Assembly: GCA_963749535.1 (NCBI GenBank)
Contig: CAVVNF010000028.1
Coordinates: 1-64,000 of the forward strand
Direction of reading: 5' to 3'
Origin: Chersky-299 sp963749535
GTDB lineage: Bacteria > Actinomycetota > Thermoleophilia > RBG-16-64-13
Length of the DNA: 64,000 nt
Part shown: positions 20,715 through 30,788 of the stretch, in pieces
Layout of the letters: the number at the start of each line of letters is the position of its first letter
Position numbering within the stretch: position 1 is the stretch's first letter
Translations under genes and position numbers: made by a program
Notes under the pieces: generated by a model
What the model saw: only the letters and a program-made list of their open reading frames with translations
Told to the model about the DNA's origin: nothing
Databases searched by the model: none

Positions 20715-20822
20715 TCAGGCAGCCGGAGCTGCTCTCCGGTTCATTGCGCTACTTCATCGTGGGGTGGCGACCCGCTTCAGCCTCAAACCGTGGGTCGGCC
20801 GCGGAGCCGGCCGGCTGACGCG

Positions 20823-21212
20823 TCAGGCTCCGGCTCCATCCTCGAACTCGGCGATAACGGGCTGGGCTGCCCGGAATGCCTCCATCCCGGAGGGCATGCC
20901 GGCGTAGACCGCGCATTGCAGGAAGACCTCTTTGATCTCTTGCACCGAGCACCCGTTCCGAAGGGCGCCTCGGGTATGCGCCTTGAGTTCCGTGTACTTG
21001 TTCGTCGAGGCGAGGATGGCCAGAGTCACAAGGCTTCGGGTCTTGCGCTCGAGCCCAGGCCTGGTCCAGACCACGCCCCACGCCTGCTCGGTGGCGAAGT
21101 CCTGTATCTCCATCGTAAATGCGTCGGCTGTGGCCAGGGATTTATCGACATGCTCGCTGCCGAGGACTTCCCGCCTCGTTTGCAGACCGTTCTCGTATCT
21201 CTCACTGTGCAT
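20823..21212 (-). CDS. carboxymuconolactone decarboxylase family protein
   Basis: A 129-aa protein of the CMD family, close in length and sequence pattern to 4-carboxymuconolactone decarboxylase (PcaC). It shows TRPGLERKTRSLVTLAIL, then NKYTELKAHTRGALRNGCSVQEIKEVFLQCAVYAGMP-type sequence (split here by residues 72-107) with the conserved E, H and C. It has only one cysteine in the active-site motif, so it is not an AhpD-type peroxidase. GAGGAGG precedes the ATG. It is the last gene of the 25.6-20.8 kb minus-strand operon. An aromatic-ring pathway role is possible, but no other protocatechuate gene is present. Confidence 0.85.
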   Translation of the reverse strand: MHSERYENGLQTRREVLGSEHVDKSLATADAFTMEIQDFATEQAWGVVWTRPGLERKTRSLVTLAILASTNKYTELKAHTRGALRNGCSVQEIKEVFLQCAVYAGMPSGMEAFRAAQPVIAEFEDGAGA

Positions 21213-21342
21213 CGGATCCTCCTCGTTCGCAGTTCAGAAACTCCCCCTTCATCGTGCATCGCTGGCGGACCTACCGGCGGGCCCAGTGCTAGGGTCACCG
21301 GCGGGTCTTTCGAAGGGCGCACTGCCAGGGCCGGCGACATGC

Positions 21343-23105
21343 TTACCCGCGAGACCATCGCCGGGGGTCCCCGATAGGGATGACGGGCAGCAAGAGGGAC
21401 GAGGGATGGCGGGCATCGTGGTAGACCTTGTGGAGCACGGTCTTGCTGCTGCACACGTGGTTCGCGATGTACTCCACGTTCGTCTCACCTGCGACGCCCG
21501 TGCTCAAGTCCAGGCTCGTTATGTCCAAACAGATGCGGTGCCCCTTTTCGAATAGGTTGGCGGAGGAGAGGATCTCTATCTGATACTCGGTCACCTCGCC
21601 GGGCACCACCGGGAGTTGGGCCTCTCGGGTCAGTGGGTGCCAGGGAGCCCACGGTGTGGATCTCGCCGGATCCACAGCTCGGTGGGAAGCCTTCAACCAG
21701 CCCCTCGTCAACTCCCGCTCGGGTAGACCGCCGGGAACGGACCGTTCTCCCTCCCGCGCGGTCTGGACGGAGACGTCGGGGCCCACATCCTTGAGGACCA
21801 CGATCCAGTTGGTGTCGTCCTGGTCGATGGAGGCGTGAAGCGTCAGGGACGCCGGCCCAATGACCAGGGTGTCCTCCGCGAGGGGCGCAGTCATGTAACG
21901 GAGGCGCTCTATCTTCATGGTCTGAGTGGGAGGCATCTGAACGAAAGAGTCCGGCGGACTGTCGATGTAGGTCTGATCGGCCGACAGGGGCGGCTCGGTC
22001 CTCAAGCGTTCCCAGCTATCAGGTAGAACCGGGTCCATTGCGTCTCCGGCAACGGCCAGTCCTCGGCATGACGCCACTTGTTGGCGCCCATGACCCAGAT
22101 CTTGACCGGAGGTTCGTCCATGATGCCTGTGTCGATGCCCTTGAGCCAGTAGTCGTACCATCGGAGTATCTCGTCGTGGTACTCGTGGAATGGACGCTCC
22201 AAGTGCGCCGGGCCCGTGAACAGGAACTTCTTGGGAACGTCATGGACGTTCTGGAACCAGTGCTGCGCGCCCTGCAGATGGAGCTTGTAGGTGTAGGCGT
22301 AGCCACCCGCGCCGGTATAGAAAGGAACCTTGATCTTGGCGAAGGTCTCCTCGGCGCGCGTGACGTTCTCTTCCCTGTCGTAGGGGTCGACGAGGGCCCG
22401 GTAGAGCACCGGATCCCGCTGCCCCTTCATGGTCAATATGTTCCACAGGTTTGCGTACATCATGTAGTCGGGATGGTTGATGGCCCATTCCCACTTGGTC
22501 TCTTCCTCGGGACTCAAGGTGGGAGGTCGGTCCAGGGTGCCGTGAGCTACGTTGAAGAGGCCGAGGTGGTACTCCATGGTTTGGATGACGCCCCCAGGAT
22601 GTCTCTCGCGAAAGCCTCCCATCCCCCCATACGCGCCACACGCGTCGTAGGGGAATATGGCCTTCAGATGCGGCGGCTGCTGCGCCGCCGCCCGCCACTG
22701 CTCGCCGGCGTAGGCCGAGATTCCCACCATGCCCACGTTGCCGTCGCACCAGGGCTGGGAGGCGATCCACTCGATCATGTCGTAGTGGTCCCAAACGTCC
22801 TGGCCCGCAGCGCCTTCCGATTTGCCCACGCCGCGGAGCTGGGCGACCACGTGAACGTAGCCGTTGGCGACGAAGCGCCGGCTGTCGCCGGCCTCGATCA
22901 CGCCGTACCACATAGAACTCCAAGCCGGTTGCGCGCTGAGGCTCGCGGCGATCTCCGGACGCTGCAGGTCTTTGTTGTGGCGAGCGCAGGTGTAGAGCGC
23001 CGGGAATCTCCCCGGAGCTTCGGGCCGGTATATGTCGGCGGCTATCCGCACCCCATCCCGCATGACGACCATCACATCGCGTTCCTGAAGCATGTTCTCG
23101 TACAT
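21343..23105 (-). pseudogene. CocE/NonD-type X-Pro dipeptidyl-peptidase (S15) hydrolase with one frameshift
   Basis: Alpha/beta hydrolase of the S15 family that cleaves esters or amides. The first 366 residues (23105-22005) are in one frame: MRDGVRIAADIYRP, then the nucleophile motif VGISAYAGEQ and a lid region. The C-terminal jelly-roll domain (from WERLRTEPPLSADQTY) continues in another frame to 21343. Restoring one base near 22010 (GGGAA read as GGGGAA) joins AGERLRTEP in the expected place. The combined length of about 586 aa is normal. AAGGAG precedes the ATG. It starts 22 bases after the LarA-like gene. Real inactivation or a base-call error is possible. Confidence 0.8.
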
Positions 23106-23127
23106 CGACGCTCTCCTTCAGGTAGAT

Positions 23128-24528
23128 CTAGTCCTTCTTTGCGGGTATCCCGGAGGGGCCGGCACGGAGATATGCGACCGTCGGCGTAGCGCCCGCACAC
23201 GACAGCGATTCTCTACACGCGAGGTCCACGGCTTCCTCGACGAAAGCGCCCACTTGCCGGGCGGGATCGAGATCGCCGAGACAGGCCCGCAGACCGCTCA
23301 CATCGGCGCATGGAATTGCGCAATAGTCCTGAGGCGCCGTCTGAGGGCTGAAATACAAGAAGTTGGCCGGCGGAATCCGGCGGAAGATCCTGGCCCACAT
23401 CTGCGCCTGCCATTGGTCGGGGGTAAAGGTCCACTCCGGGCTCTGGATCAAGCGTTCGAAAGCGTTCGGTCCGATGGACTTGAGCAAGACCATCAGCTCC
23501 CGGTAGCACTCGCTCCCGATGGGGTCCGGGTCGGGCGTATCAGCGACCACGATCACGTGGCCACCTTCCTTCACCATGTTCGCGGCAATACTGGCAGCCT
23601 TGCAGGCCTGGTAGTGGTTCACGCCAACCTCACCCGCGTGTGTGACGACGATGTCGTACTCGCCCCGAAAAGGGAACTCGGCGAAGCTCCGCACATGCTC
23701 GCTTGCGGCACCGTGGGCTTTCTCCATGTCCCCCGCGAAGACTCCGACCACCGCCCCGTCATCCCGGGCGGTGACGTTGACGATGAAGTCGGCCGGGACC
23801 ATCCTGGCGATCTCGAGCGCCAGTTGGTGGCAGGGATTTCCCGCGAGATTGAGATCTCTGGCGAGCGGATCAGCCAGAACCTTCGGGCCGTGGAACTCTC
23901 GTATGCTGCTTATTCCCAGAAGGCCAGGACAGATGCTCTTCCTGCCGCCGGACGTCCCGGCCATGAAATGGCTCTCGACCAGCCCGGTGAGAATCTTGAG
24001 ATCCGCGTCCGCGTAGACTCGGTTCATGAGCACGTCGATGCCACTGCTTGTCCGTCCCACCCGATCCAGCGCACCGCGGTCGAATGCATCGTGACACTCG
24101 ATGCTCACCCCTGAACGGATGACCCTCTCGTCGAACATCGCTTCCATTTCGCCGGCTGTAGGCGACCGGTGAGTGCCCGACGCTACGAGAACGGTGACAT
24201 TGGCTGACAAGAACCCCGAGTCGAGCAACTCCCGCACGATCGGCCAGAGGACGCCTGAGGGGCCTGTGTAAGGAACGGGCCGGGTGTTGTCGGAGACCAC
24301 TATGACCGCCGAGGCATTCTCGTTCTCTCTCAGCTTCCCGGTGCAGGTCGCGGAAAGCGATTGGCTTCCGATAGGCGCCGCCAGGGCGTCGCTCAGAGCG
24401 CGCTGAACGTCCGGCAGTGGGTCGGCTTCTTCCGGTCCCAGGATCACGGTCTCTACCGGCAGGGTGAACCGCGTGCTGAGTGACCTCAGCGAAAGCTGGA
24501 CGACGGTCGGTCGGTCTGAGCTGCTCAC
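23128..24528 (-). CDS. LarA-like nickel-pincer racemase/DUF2088 protein
   Basis: A 466-aa LarA-family protein. LarA racemises lactate using a nickel-pincer nucleotide; homologues act on other 2-hydroxyacids. The N-terminal domain has VSDNTRPVP (79-87), ASGTHRSP with H120, VESHFMAGTSGGRKSICPG with H187 and K197 (the lysine that tethers the cofactor), and a C-terminal domain of typical length. The GTG start overlaps the EamA stop as GTGA. It lies between an exporter and a CocE-type hydrolase. No cofactor-synthesis genes (larB, larC, larE) are in the window. The substrate is probably a 2-hydroxyacid other than lactate. Confidence 0.82.
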   Translation of the reverse strand: MSSSDRPTVVQLSLRSLSTRFTLPVETVILGPEEADPLPDVQRALSDALAAPIGSQSLSATCTGKLRENENASAVIVVSDNTRPVPYTGPSGVLWPIVRELLDSGFLSANVTVLVASGTHRSPTAGEMEAMFDERVIRSGVSIECHDAFDRGALDRVGRTSSGIDVLMNRVYADADLKILTGLVESHFMAGTSGGRKSICPGLLGISSIREFHGPKVLADPLARDLNLAGNPCHQLALEIARMVPADFIVNVTARDDGAVVGVFAGDMEKAHGAASEHVRSFAEFPFRGEYDIVVTHAGEVGVNHYQACKAASIAANMVKEGGHVIVVADTPDPDPIGSECYRELMVLLKSIGPNAFERLIQSPEWTFTPDQWQAQMWARIFRRIPPANFLYFSPQTAPQDYCAIPCADVSGLRACLGDLDPARQVGAFVEEAVDLACRESLSCAGATPTVAYLRAGPSGIPAKKD

Positions 24529-25604
24529 GGCCCGGCTACCTCCTCCGCGCCGTCGGCGTCCCGCTTTGCACTGTAACGAGGAATGATCGCACGCACAGTC
24601 ATCAGTATGAGGGCACCCACCACGAGCGCCATGCCCGCTGCTTCACTCGACCCCGGCCGCTCCCCCAGTTGGATCCAAGCGGCAAGCACTCCGATGACCG
24701 GCGCGGCGAGGCTGCCTATCCCTGCGCGACCGGCGGGAAGCTTGTGTAGGAAGTAGAGCCACAAGACCCAACCCACCGCGTTGGCCAGAATGACATTGAA
24801 GGCCAGGGCCCATATGAAGGTCCCCGACCAGACGGGCCCTCCGTGGGCCGCGAGAACAGCGATAAGAATGAGCGGTAGGGAACCGAGCAGCATCTGCCAC
24901 GCGGTGAGAGACAGAAGGTCCACTTCATGGCGCCGGCGAAGGATCTTGGCGACCACTGCGCTGGCCGCCCAGCAGAACCCGCCGGCCACGGCGAGGAAGC
25001 TGCTGAAACCCCCGTTCAGATGCCACGGCGTCAGGATGAGGATCAGCCCACAGAAGGCAGCCCCCACTGCCACCCACTGGAGATCGTGGAGCCTTTCACC
25101 GAGCACGATCCAGGCCATGAGCAGCAGCCAGAACGGCATGGTATAGACGAGCACGGACGTCTTGCCCGCCCCCCCGCTCACGAGCGCCCACATCACCAAG
25201 CCCACAAAGCCGGTGGTCTGCAGGAGGCCCAGCGCGAGAGTCAGACCGAGGGCTTTCGGCCTGAGTGGCTTCCGCAGGATGGGTAGCAACACGAACAGCG
25301 TAACAGCGCCGAGAAAGCTTCGCAGGGCCGCGAAGGTGAACGGCTGCGAGTATCGCAAACCCTGCTTCATGACCACCCAGTTGTACCCCCAGATAAGGGC
25401 CAGCAAGGCCAACGCCAGGAGCGGGAGGTAGCCGGTGATGCCACTGGGAGTCCGCCCCGTGGACGCCTTTTCGGTGGACGCCTTTTCGGTGGGCACCTTC
25501 ACAGCGGGCGACTCTACGGCGGGCGCCTCCACGGACTGGCTGTCTGCGACGCGAGGTGAGCCCGGCAAGAGCGGCCCGGCTTCTCGTTCTGCGTTCCTCG
25601 TCAC
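24525..25604 (-). CDS. EamA/DMT-family transporter
   Basis: A 359-aa drug/metabolite transporter with ten hydrophobic helices in two EamA repeats (about residues 55-195 and 205-340). It has IWGYNWVVMKQGL at the first helix and GERPGSSEAAGMALVVGAL near the end. The N-terminal 50 residues are hydrophilic with three near-repeats of the pattern EKAST. The GTG at 25604 is chosen because AGGAG lies four bases upstream. It is translationally coupled to the LarA-like gene. EamA proteins usually export amino acids or metabolites. Confidence 0.82.
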   Translation of the reverse strand: MTRNAEREAGPLLPGSPRVADSQSVEAPAVESPAVKVPTEKASTEKASTGRTPSGITGYLPLLALALLALIWGYNWVVMKQGLRYSQPFTFAALRSFLGAVTLFVLLPILRKPLRPKALGLTLALGLLQTTGFVGLVMWALVSGGAGKTSVLVYTMPFWLLLMAWIVLGERLHDLQWVAVGAAFCGLILILTPWHLNGGFSSFLAVAGGFCWAASAVVAKILRRRHEVDLLSLTAWQMLLGSLPLILIAVLAAHGGPVWSGTFIWALAFNVILANAVGWVLWLYFLHKLPAGRAGIGSLAAPVIGVLAAWIQLGERPGSSEAAGMALVVGALILMTVRAIIPRYSAKRDADGAEEVAGP

Positions 25605-25757
25605 TCGGCTCCTCTCTCGATGACCCCCAGCCGTGCTGCCCGCCCGGCGCGGAGCTGCCGGCGCGCCCGGCCACGTCGGCATCGCTCCACGATCCGGTTG
25701 CCTGAACAGCCGCGATTCCGCTCCACTGCGCGGGCGCGAGCCCGGTCTCACGCGAGA

Positions 25758-27062
25758 CTACCAGTTAGTCATAGAATCGAGGAACATCTGCCGGAAATCG
25801 TCCGCTGTGGCCGGCCTGGGAGATAGTTTCGTCACGCGATGCTGAGGTAGGACGCCTTCGACCAGTTTGTCGACGTCCTCCGGCGTGTACCCAACGGCGC
25901 TCAAGCCGTTCGGCATCTCTACCTGCCGTAGCAGTTCCGCGACCTTCTGCGCCAGCAGCTCGCCGGCATCGCTCGGACCGGCCCCGCTCGTGTCGACGCC
26001 CAGTAACCGCGCTGCCCGCAAACACATGTCGGGATTGGCCGGGCCCATGAACCGAAAGGCGGCCGGAGCGGTGAGGGTGACCGCCATGCCGTGCGGGATG
26101 ATGGGATGGTCTTTCGAGTACCCCTCCGGTACGAAGTCGCGAACCAAGCCGGAGATCGGGTAGGACATGCCGTGCGGGAGCGTCACCCCAGCCGAGCCGA
26201 ATCCGATGCCCGCCATCGTCGCGGCAAGGATCATCTGGCCGCGAGCTTCATCGTCGGACGTGTCGTCCATCGCTCGCCGGATGTACTTCGAACCGATCTC
26301 GACCGCTTTCTCCGCCCAGATGCTGCTCAGCGGGTTGGCCCCCTGGTACGCGGGTCGCATCCGCGGATTCTCCGGAGCCGGGCGCTTGTTGTACGGAAGG
26401 GCGGTCATCGATTCCAAGGCATGACAGAAGATGTCAAGACCCGAGCATGCGACGACCATTCTTGGCAGGGTGCGCGTGTTGTCGGGGTCGATGAGGCCCA
26501 GCCGCGGCCGCAGGGACCGGTGCGCTATGCCGGTCTTCACGTGCATGCTCACCAGGTCGAAGATGGCCACCCCGGTGGTCTCGCTGCCTGTGCCGGCCGT
26601 GGTGGGAATGGCGATCATTGGGGCCAACGGACCGGGGACCGGCGTCCCCTTGCCGATGGGGGCGTTCACGTACTCGAGAAAATCGGCCGGGTGCGACGCA
26701 TACAGGTTGGCGACCTTGCACGTGTCCATGGTCGACCCACCGCCTACTGCCACGTAGCCGTCGAAGCGCCCCGCAACGGCGTAGTCGATGGCCTCCGCGA
26801 ACGAGAGATCGGTCGGTTCCACACGAACCTGGTCGAACACCGCGGTGTCGATGCCCTCGTCATGCAGCGAATCGAGCGCTATCGAAAGCGTCTCGCTGTT
26901 TCTCAAGTTGGGGTCCACCACGACCATCGCTCGTCTTGACCCGAGCTCACGCAGGTCGAAGCCGACCTCGCGCGTGACGCCAGGACCGAACTTGATGCTG
27001 GAGGCATCCATCGTGAAGGCCGTTTCGCAGTTCAACTCCTCGAACTCCTCGTTCTGACTCAT
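25758..27062 (-). CDS. hydroxyacid-oxoacid transhydrogenase-like iron alcohol dehydrogenase
   Basis: A 434-aa group III iron-dependent alcohol dehydrogenase. By residue pattern it closely resembles hydroxyacid-oxoacid transhydrogenase (HOT, human ADHFE1), which couples oxidation of 4-hydroxybutyrate to reduction of 2-oxoglutarate. Shared signatures are RVEPTDLSFAEAIDYA, YVAVGGGSTMDTCKVANLYA, YVNAPIGKGTPV, PTTAGTGSETTGVAIFD, FCHALESMTALPY, RPAYQGANPLSSIWA and LPHGMSYPISGLV. The ATG at 27062 has AGAGAGG upstream. It lies 153 bases before the EamA-LarA-hydrolase set on the same strand. 4-Hydroxybutyrate or a related hydroxyacid is the most likely substrate. Confidence 0.82.
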   Translation of the reverse strand: MSQNEEFEELNCETAFTMDASSIKFGPGVTREVGFDLRELGSRRAMVVVDPNLRNSETLSIALDSLHDEGIDTAVFDQVRVEPTDLSFAEAIDYAVAGRFDGYVAVGGGSTMDTCKVANLYASHPADFLEYVNAPIGKGTPVPGPLAPMIAIPTTAGTGSETTGVAIFDLVSMHVKTGIAHRSLRPRLGLIDPDNTRTLPRMVVACSGLDIFCHALESMTALPYNKRPAPENPRMRPAYQGANPLSSIWAEKAVEIGSKYIRRAMDDTSDDEARGQMILAATMAGIGFGSAGVTLPHGMSYPISGLVRDFVPEGYSKDHPIIPHGMAVTLTAPAAFRFMGPANPDMCLRAARLLGVDTSGAGPSDAGELLAQKVAELLRQVEMPNGLSAVGYTPEDVDKLVEGVLPQHRVTKLSPRPATADDFRQMFLDSMTNW

Positions 27063-27198
27063 GATCGCCTCTCTTGCTGGGTGAAAGATAACCGCTCCGC
27101 CCCGTTCCTTCCCGCAGAGCCGCGGGAGGATATCTTGACCGGCGCCGCCGATCACACTTCGGGCCTTCCCGCGAGGCCAGCGCGCGAGCGCTATGAGC

Positions 27199-27225
27199 CG
27201 GGCCCCGGCAGGATGCCGGGGCCCG
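27199..27225 (-). terminator. strong GC hairpin
   Basis: An 11-bp perfect stem (CGGGCCCCGGC with its complement) closes a five-base loop. It lies downstream of the hydrolase at 27340 and upstream of the HOT-like gene. No T-run follows on either strand, so it may act as an attenuating hairpin rather than a classical terminator. Confidence 0.4.
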
Positions 27226-27287
27226 TCGGCGCGAGAAAGGGGCAGGGATCAAGCTCCACGAAGGCGCTGGCACCACCTCGGAGCTAG

Positions 27288-27323
27288 ATGGCGAAGGGCC
27301 CCTACCGAGCGGCCCTTCGCCAT
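27288..27323 (-). terminator. perfect 13-bp inverted repeat after the hydrolase gene
   Basis: ATGGCGAAGGGCC at 27288-27300 is repeated inverted at 27311-27323 with a ten-base loop. It starts 17 bases past the hydrolase stop and is most simply its transcription terminator, although the T-run is missing. Confidence 0.6.
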
Positions 27324-27339
27324 GAATGGTCCCAGAGAC

Positions 27340-29127
27340 CTACCGATACACTCTCTTGCCTGCAACGTATTTGGGCGGTATGTACGGCACGAGCAGATAC
27401 GAGTCGTACTTGCCGCCCGTATGGATCACATGGTTGCCCTTGTTGTTGGTGTTCCAGGCGAACGGCTCGAACCAGTCGATGCGCTCGTAATGTCCCATCA
27501 CCTCTACCTGCAGCTGCTCGCCGGCATGCCAGATCCGGCTCGAGCCGTAGATCTCAATCTCCACCGGCACGATCTCACCGGGCTTGAGCTTTTGGATGTT
27601 CTTGAACGGATGCCACGGCTGGAATTCCCTGTGATGCCGATGCGTCTCGTCGACTTCACGCAGGGAGACTCGAAGCTTGCCGGGACAGCCGGGGTGCGGC
27701 GCGCCCATGACCAGCGTGGGCAGCCATTTCCCGGTCGGATCGAGCTTCTTGATCGCGACGAAGAGGTCCATGTCGTCGTTGCCGTCGGCCTCCACCCACA
27801 GGCGCAGCTTCATGAAGCCCGTCAGCTCGGTCTCCTCGTCGAAACTGATCTCGAACGTAGCCTTCCCCTTGTTGCCGTCGTAATGGAGCTTCGACTCCCG
27901 TGTGCTCAGGGTGTACGACAGAGAGCGTTTGGCGGCATCCAGGTAGAGCTTCCTGTATTCGGTCCGCGGCAGCGGGAAATCTTCCTCGGGGCGGAGAAGC
28001 TGATCGTCAAAATCGTAGGCATCCATCACGTCTATACGCACTTTCGGGATGCTATCGAATCCGTTGCGGATACCCTTCAGGAATCGATCGAAGAACAGGG
28101 TCGCTTCTTCAATGCCCAGGCGCGAATACTGATCGGGCCACTCGAACTCCCTGTGCCCGCGCAGCCATTTCTGCTTGGAGCTGATATGCCTGTACCCCAT
28201 CGTCGCGCCGCGAAGGTGGAAGTGGTTCCACCCAACGGTCACGTACGCTGGGATCTCGATCTTCTCGAACTGAGGGATCTTGTCTTCCCAGTAGGCGTTC
28301 ATCAACGGGTATTCTTCGGCCATCGTGGCGAAGTCTTCGACGAGACCGCTGCCGGTCAACATCTGTATCAGGAACGGCCAGAATCCGTTCTCGTTGAACC
28401 CACCCCAAAGGAACGCTTCGCGGTAGATGTCTGCCGTGCCTTCCCACGGGGCCATGCAGACGAGATGCGGCGGGCGCTCCGAGGCGATGCGCCACTGAGC
28501 CATGGCAAGCGCAGAGTTGCCCAACATGCCGACTTTGCCGCTGCACCATTCCCGCTCAGCGAGCCATTCGACGAGGTCGTACCCGTCGCGGCCCTCCCGA
28601 GAGCTCCACATGTCGATATCGCCCTCAGAAAAGCCGACACCGCGCGGATCGTAGTTGACGATGGCATAGCCCTTGTGGCACCAGTACTCCGGATCCGGGC
28701 CTTCGAACTTCGCGTGCACCGAGTGAGAACCATAGGGCACATGCTTGGTCTGCCACTCGATCTCAGGGGTATCCGCGTTTGGGCGCTTGCCGTAGAAGCT
28801 GTACGAGATGATCGCTGGTACGTTCGTCTGACCGGTGGGCCGGAAGATGTCGGCGTAGGTGATAACCCCGTTCCGCATCGGGACCGCTACGTCCTGCTCA
28901 CAGGTTATCCCCGGCGCGATCTCGTACGTACGCTGGTTGACGGGGGGATGATCGCCAAGGCCGTCGACAACGTAAACCGGCAGCGCCCGACCAGCTGCGG
29001 CCGCAGCCGCAGACGCGGCGGCCGTCTCACCGATGGGCGCCGGCCTCTTCGCTTGGCGATAGGCGACGGAGATCTCCTCGTCGCCAAACTTCAGCGTCTT
29101 TCTTATGATTTCCGGATTCTCGGACAC
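27340..29127 (-). CDS. CocE/NonD family hydrolase
   Basis: A 595-aa S15-type alpha/beta hydrolase, intact, distinct from the frameshifted relative at 21.3-23.1 kb. The nucleophile elbow MLGNSALAMAQW carries the serine, YDPRGVGFSEG precedes it, and the C-terminal half is the galactose-binding-like jelly roll with LRLWVEADGNDDMDLFVAI. It has an N-terminal extension of about 85 residues rich in Ala. The GTG at 29127 follows AAGGAG. Enzymes of this family split esters, N-acyl amino acids or X-Pro peptides. It sits between an orphan binding lipoprotein and the HOT-like gene, suggesting uptake followed by hydrolysis of an ester or amide substrate. Confidence 0.82.
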   Translation of the reverse strand: MSENPEIIRKTLKFGDEEISVAYRQAKRPAPIGETAAASAAAAAAGRALPVYVVDGLGDHPPVNQRTYEIAPGITCEQDVAVPMRNGVITYADIFRPTGQTNVPAIISYSFYGKRPNADTPEIEWQTKHVPYGSHSVHAKFEGPDPEYWCHKGYAIVNYDPRGVGFSEGDIDMWSSREGRDGYDLVEWLAEREWCSGKVGMLGNSALAMAQWRIASERPPHLVCMAPWEGTADIYREAFLWGGFNENGFWPFLIQMLTGSGLVEDFATMAEEYPLMNAYWEDKIPQFEKIEIPAYVTVGWNHFHLRGATMGYRHISSKQKWLRGHREFEWPDQYSRLGIEEATLFFDRFLKGIRNGFDSIPKVRIDVMDAYDFDDQLLRPEEDFPLPRTEYRKLYLDAAKRSLSYTLSTRESKLHYDGNKGKATFEISFDEETELTGFMKLRLWVEADGNDDMDLFVAIKKLDPTGKWLPTLVMGAPHPGCPGKLRVSLREVDETHRHHREFQPWHPFKNIQKLKPGEIVPVEIEIYGSSRIWHAGEQLQVEVMGHYERIDWFEPFAWNTNNKGNHVIHTGGKYDSYLLVPYIPPKYVAGKRVYR

Positions 29128-29300
29128 AGAGATTCTCCTTCAAGCTGGTGACATCTCGCATCTATCTCGCATCTTCTTGTCTTCAACACCTTGTAAGGTC
29201 CTGACTGAGCGATGTCCTTTCTTATCGCGGGTTTTGGGCGCGCACCCAGTGACAGAGATGGTCCTCCGTTGGGCGAGCGCCCCATTGCCCGCAATCTTAG

Positions 29301-30788
29301 CTACGAGTACACGTACGGCACAACCGGCACGGTGGCGACCATAGGCGCGCAAGGATTGCTCGTGACCGTGGCGTCGGTGATGTATTTGGTTCCTTTGATC
29401 CTTTGCCCACCCGTGTACACCTGCTTGTACACGTTCGCAGTCGGGTGGTAGCTGTCCGCCTGAGTTGGGTCTTTGTCAATCGGGCTCGTGAAATCGATCG
29501 GACCAATAATGGTCGTCATCTTGGTGGTCTTGATGGCGTCCAGGTAGGTCTCTTTATTGTCCAGATCCTTGGTGCGCTGCAGGATGTCCACAGCCCAAGA
29601 GATCTTGGCGAGCTGCCCGATGGCGCCGGTCCACTGCGCGTTGTTGTCCGCCTCGTACTGATCGGCCAGCTGCTGACACGTCATACCGGTGAGCGTGTCC
29701 GTGAACGGGAAGCTGGGATGCCAGGACTGTTCCGTGAGCAGGTTGATCCCCGACGCTTGAAGACTGTCAAAGATCTGCGGGAAGTCGAGGGCCAGACCCA
29801 TGCTGGGCACCTTGGGATGGAACCCCTGCTGCAACGCTTGCTTCCAGAAGTTGGTGAAGTCAGGCTGCTGGATGGCTCCGGTCAGAACGTCGCAGCCCTC
29901 TTTCTTGAAGAGCGAGATCTGCTCCGTGAAGTCTTCGGCGCCCGGAGGGAACTGTCCGGGGACGATGGACGCGTATCCCTCGCGTTTGAGGATGACCGGC
30001 GCGCCGGTCTTCTCGTCCAACCAGGCGTTGCCGTCGGCGTTGTTGTTCGCCAGAAACGCCACCTTCTTGTTGTTAGGAATCTGGGAGAAGGAGGCACACA
30101 GGCACAGCATCATCTGCTCGGTGCCTAGCAGTTGACCGAAGGTCCATTTGAACGACTTGGTGAGGTCTGACCCGCGCCCGTATACGAAGGCATTCCACGG
30201 CGAGTAGTTCGCGATGAACGGGGTTCCGAGGGTCTCGGCCTGGTCGGCCGCCGGATTCGCCGTGTCCGGCGTCCCCGAAGCCATCAAGATATCGACGTTG
30301 CTGTTGGTGATCAGGTCGCCGGCTACCTGCGAGGCCCGGTTCGCGTCGGATTGGCTGTCCGCGGAGATGATGGTGATCTTATGCTTCTGGTTGTCGCCGC
30401 AGAGGACACCGTCTCCTATCGCCTTTGCGGCCAAGCCTTTGGACCAGTTGTCGGCGATGCCGAAGACGGCCAACGCGCCGGTCATGGGCAGCACCAAGCC
30501 TAGCTTGATCTCGCGTCCCGTCGTCGCTTGGGACGAGACTGTAGTGCTGGACGCCCCGCTCACCGTGGTCGTGGCGCCGGCAGTGGTGGTTGCTCCGGCG
30601 GAAGCCGTGGTAGTCGTGGTTGCGCCTCCGCACGCGCCCAGAACCCCGCCCAGTCCCGCGCCGAGGCCAACTGTCGCGCCCGCGATGCCGGCCACTTTCA
30701 AGAAGTCACGTCGGGTGATCGGTTTGCCTGGCTGTGGATCAGGGCCGTTATTCAGGTCTCGCATGGCTGCTTCGTCCTTCTTTGGCAT
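29301..30788 (-). CDS. Tat-exported ABC transporter substrate-binding lipoprotein
   Basis: A 495-aa periplasmic-binding protein of the branched-chain amino acid/amide type (Peripla_BP_6). The N-terminus has a twin-arginine motif TRRDFLK, a hydrophobic stretch and a lipobox LGAC, followed by a Thr/Ala-rich linker. The binding domain starts at IKLGLVLPMTGALAVFG. GGGGGAG precedes the ATG. No permease or ATPase gene accompanies it. The upstream region has a TetR-type palindrome shared with the divergent regulator. The ligand is unknown; neighbours suggest an ester or hydroxyacid. Confidence 0.88.
   Translation of the reverse strand: MPKKDEAAMRDLNNGPDPQPGKPITRRDFLKVAGIAGATVGLGAGLGGVLGACGGATTTTTASAGATTTAGATTTVSGASSTTVSSQATTGREIKLGLVLPMTGALAVFGIADNWSKGLAAKAIGDGVLCGDNQKHKITIISADSQSDANRASQVAGDLITNSNVDILMASGTPDTANPAADQAETLGTPFIANYSPWNAFVYGRGSDLTKSFKWTFGQLLGTEQMMLCLCASFSQIPNNKKVAFLANNNADGNAWLDEKTGAPVILKREGYASIVPGQFPPGAEDFTEQISLFKKEGCDVLTGAIQQPDFTNFWKQALQQGFHPKVPSMGLALDFPQIFDSLQASGINLLTEQSWHPSFPFTDTLTGMTCQQLADQYEADNNAQWTGAIGQLAKISWAVDILQRTKDLDNKETYLDAIKTTKMTTIIGPIDFTSPIDKDPTQADSYHPTANVYKQVYTGGQRIKGTKYITDATVTSNPCAPMVATVPVVPYVYS

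Noticed and set aside
27193..29151. 652-codon plus-strand open frame
   Set aside because: Shadow of the intact CocE/NonD hydrolase on the minus strand, which has the GNSA elbow and a ribosome site.
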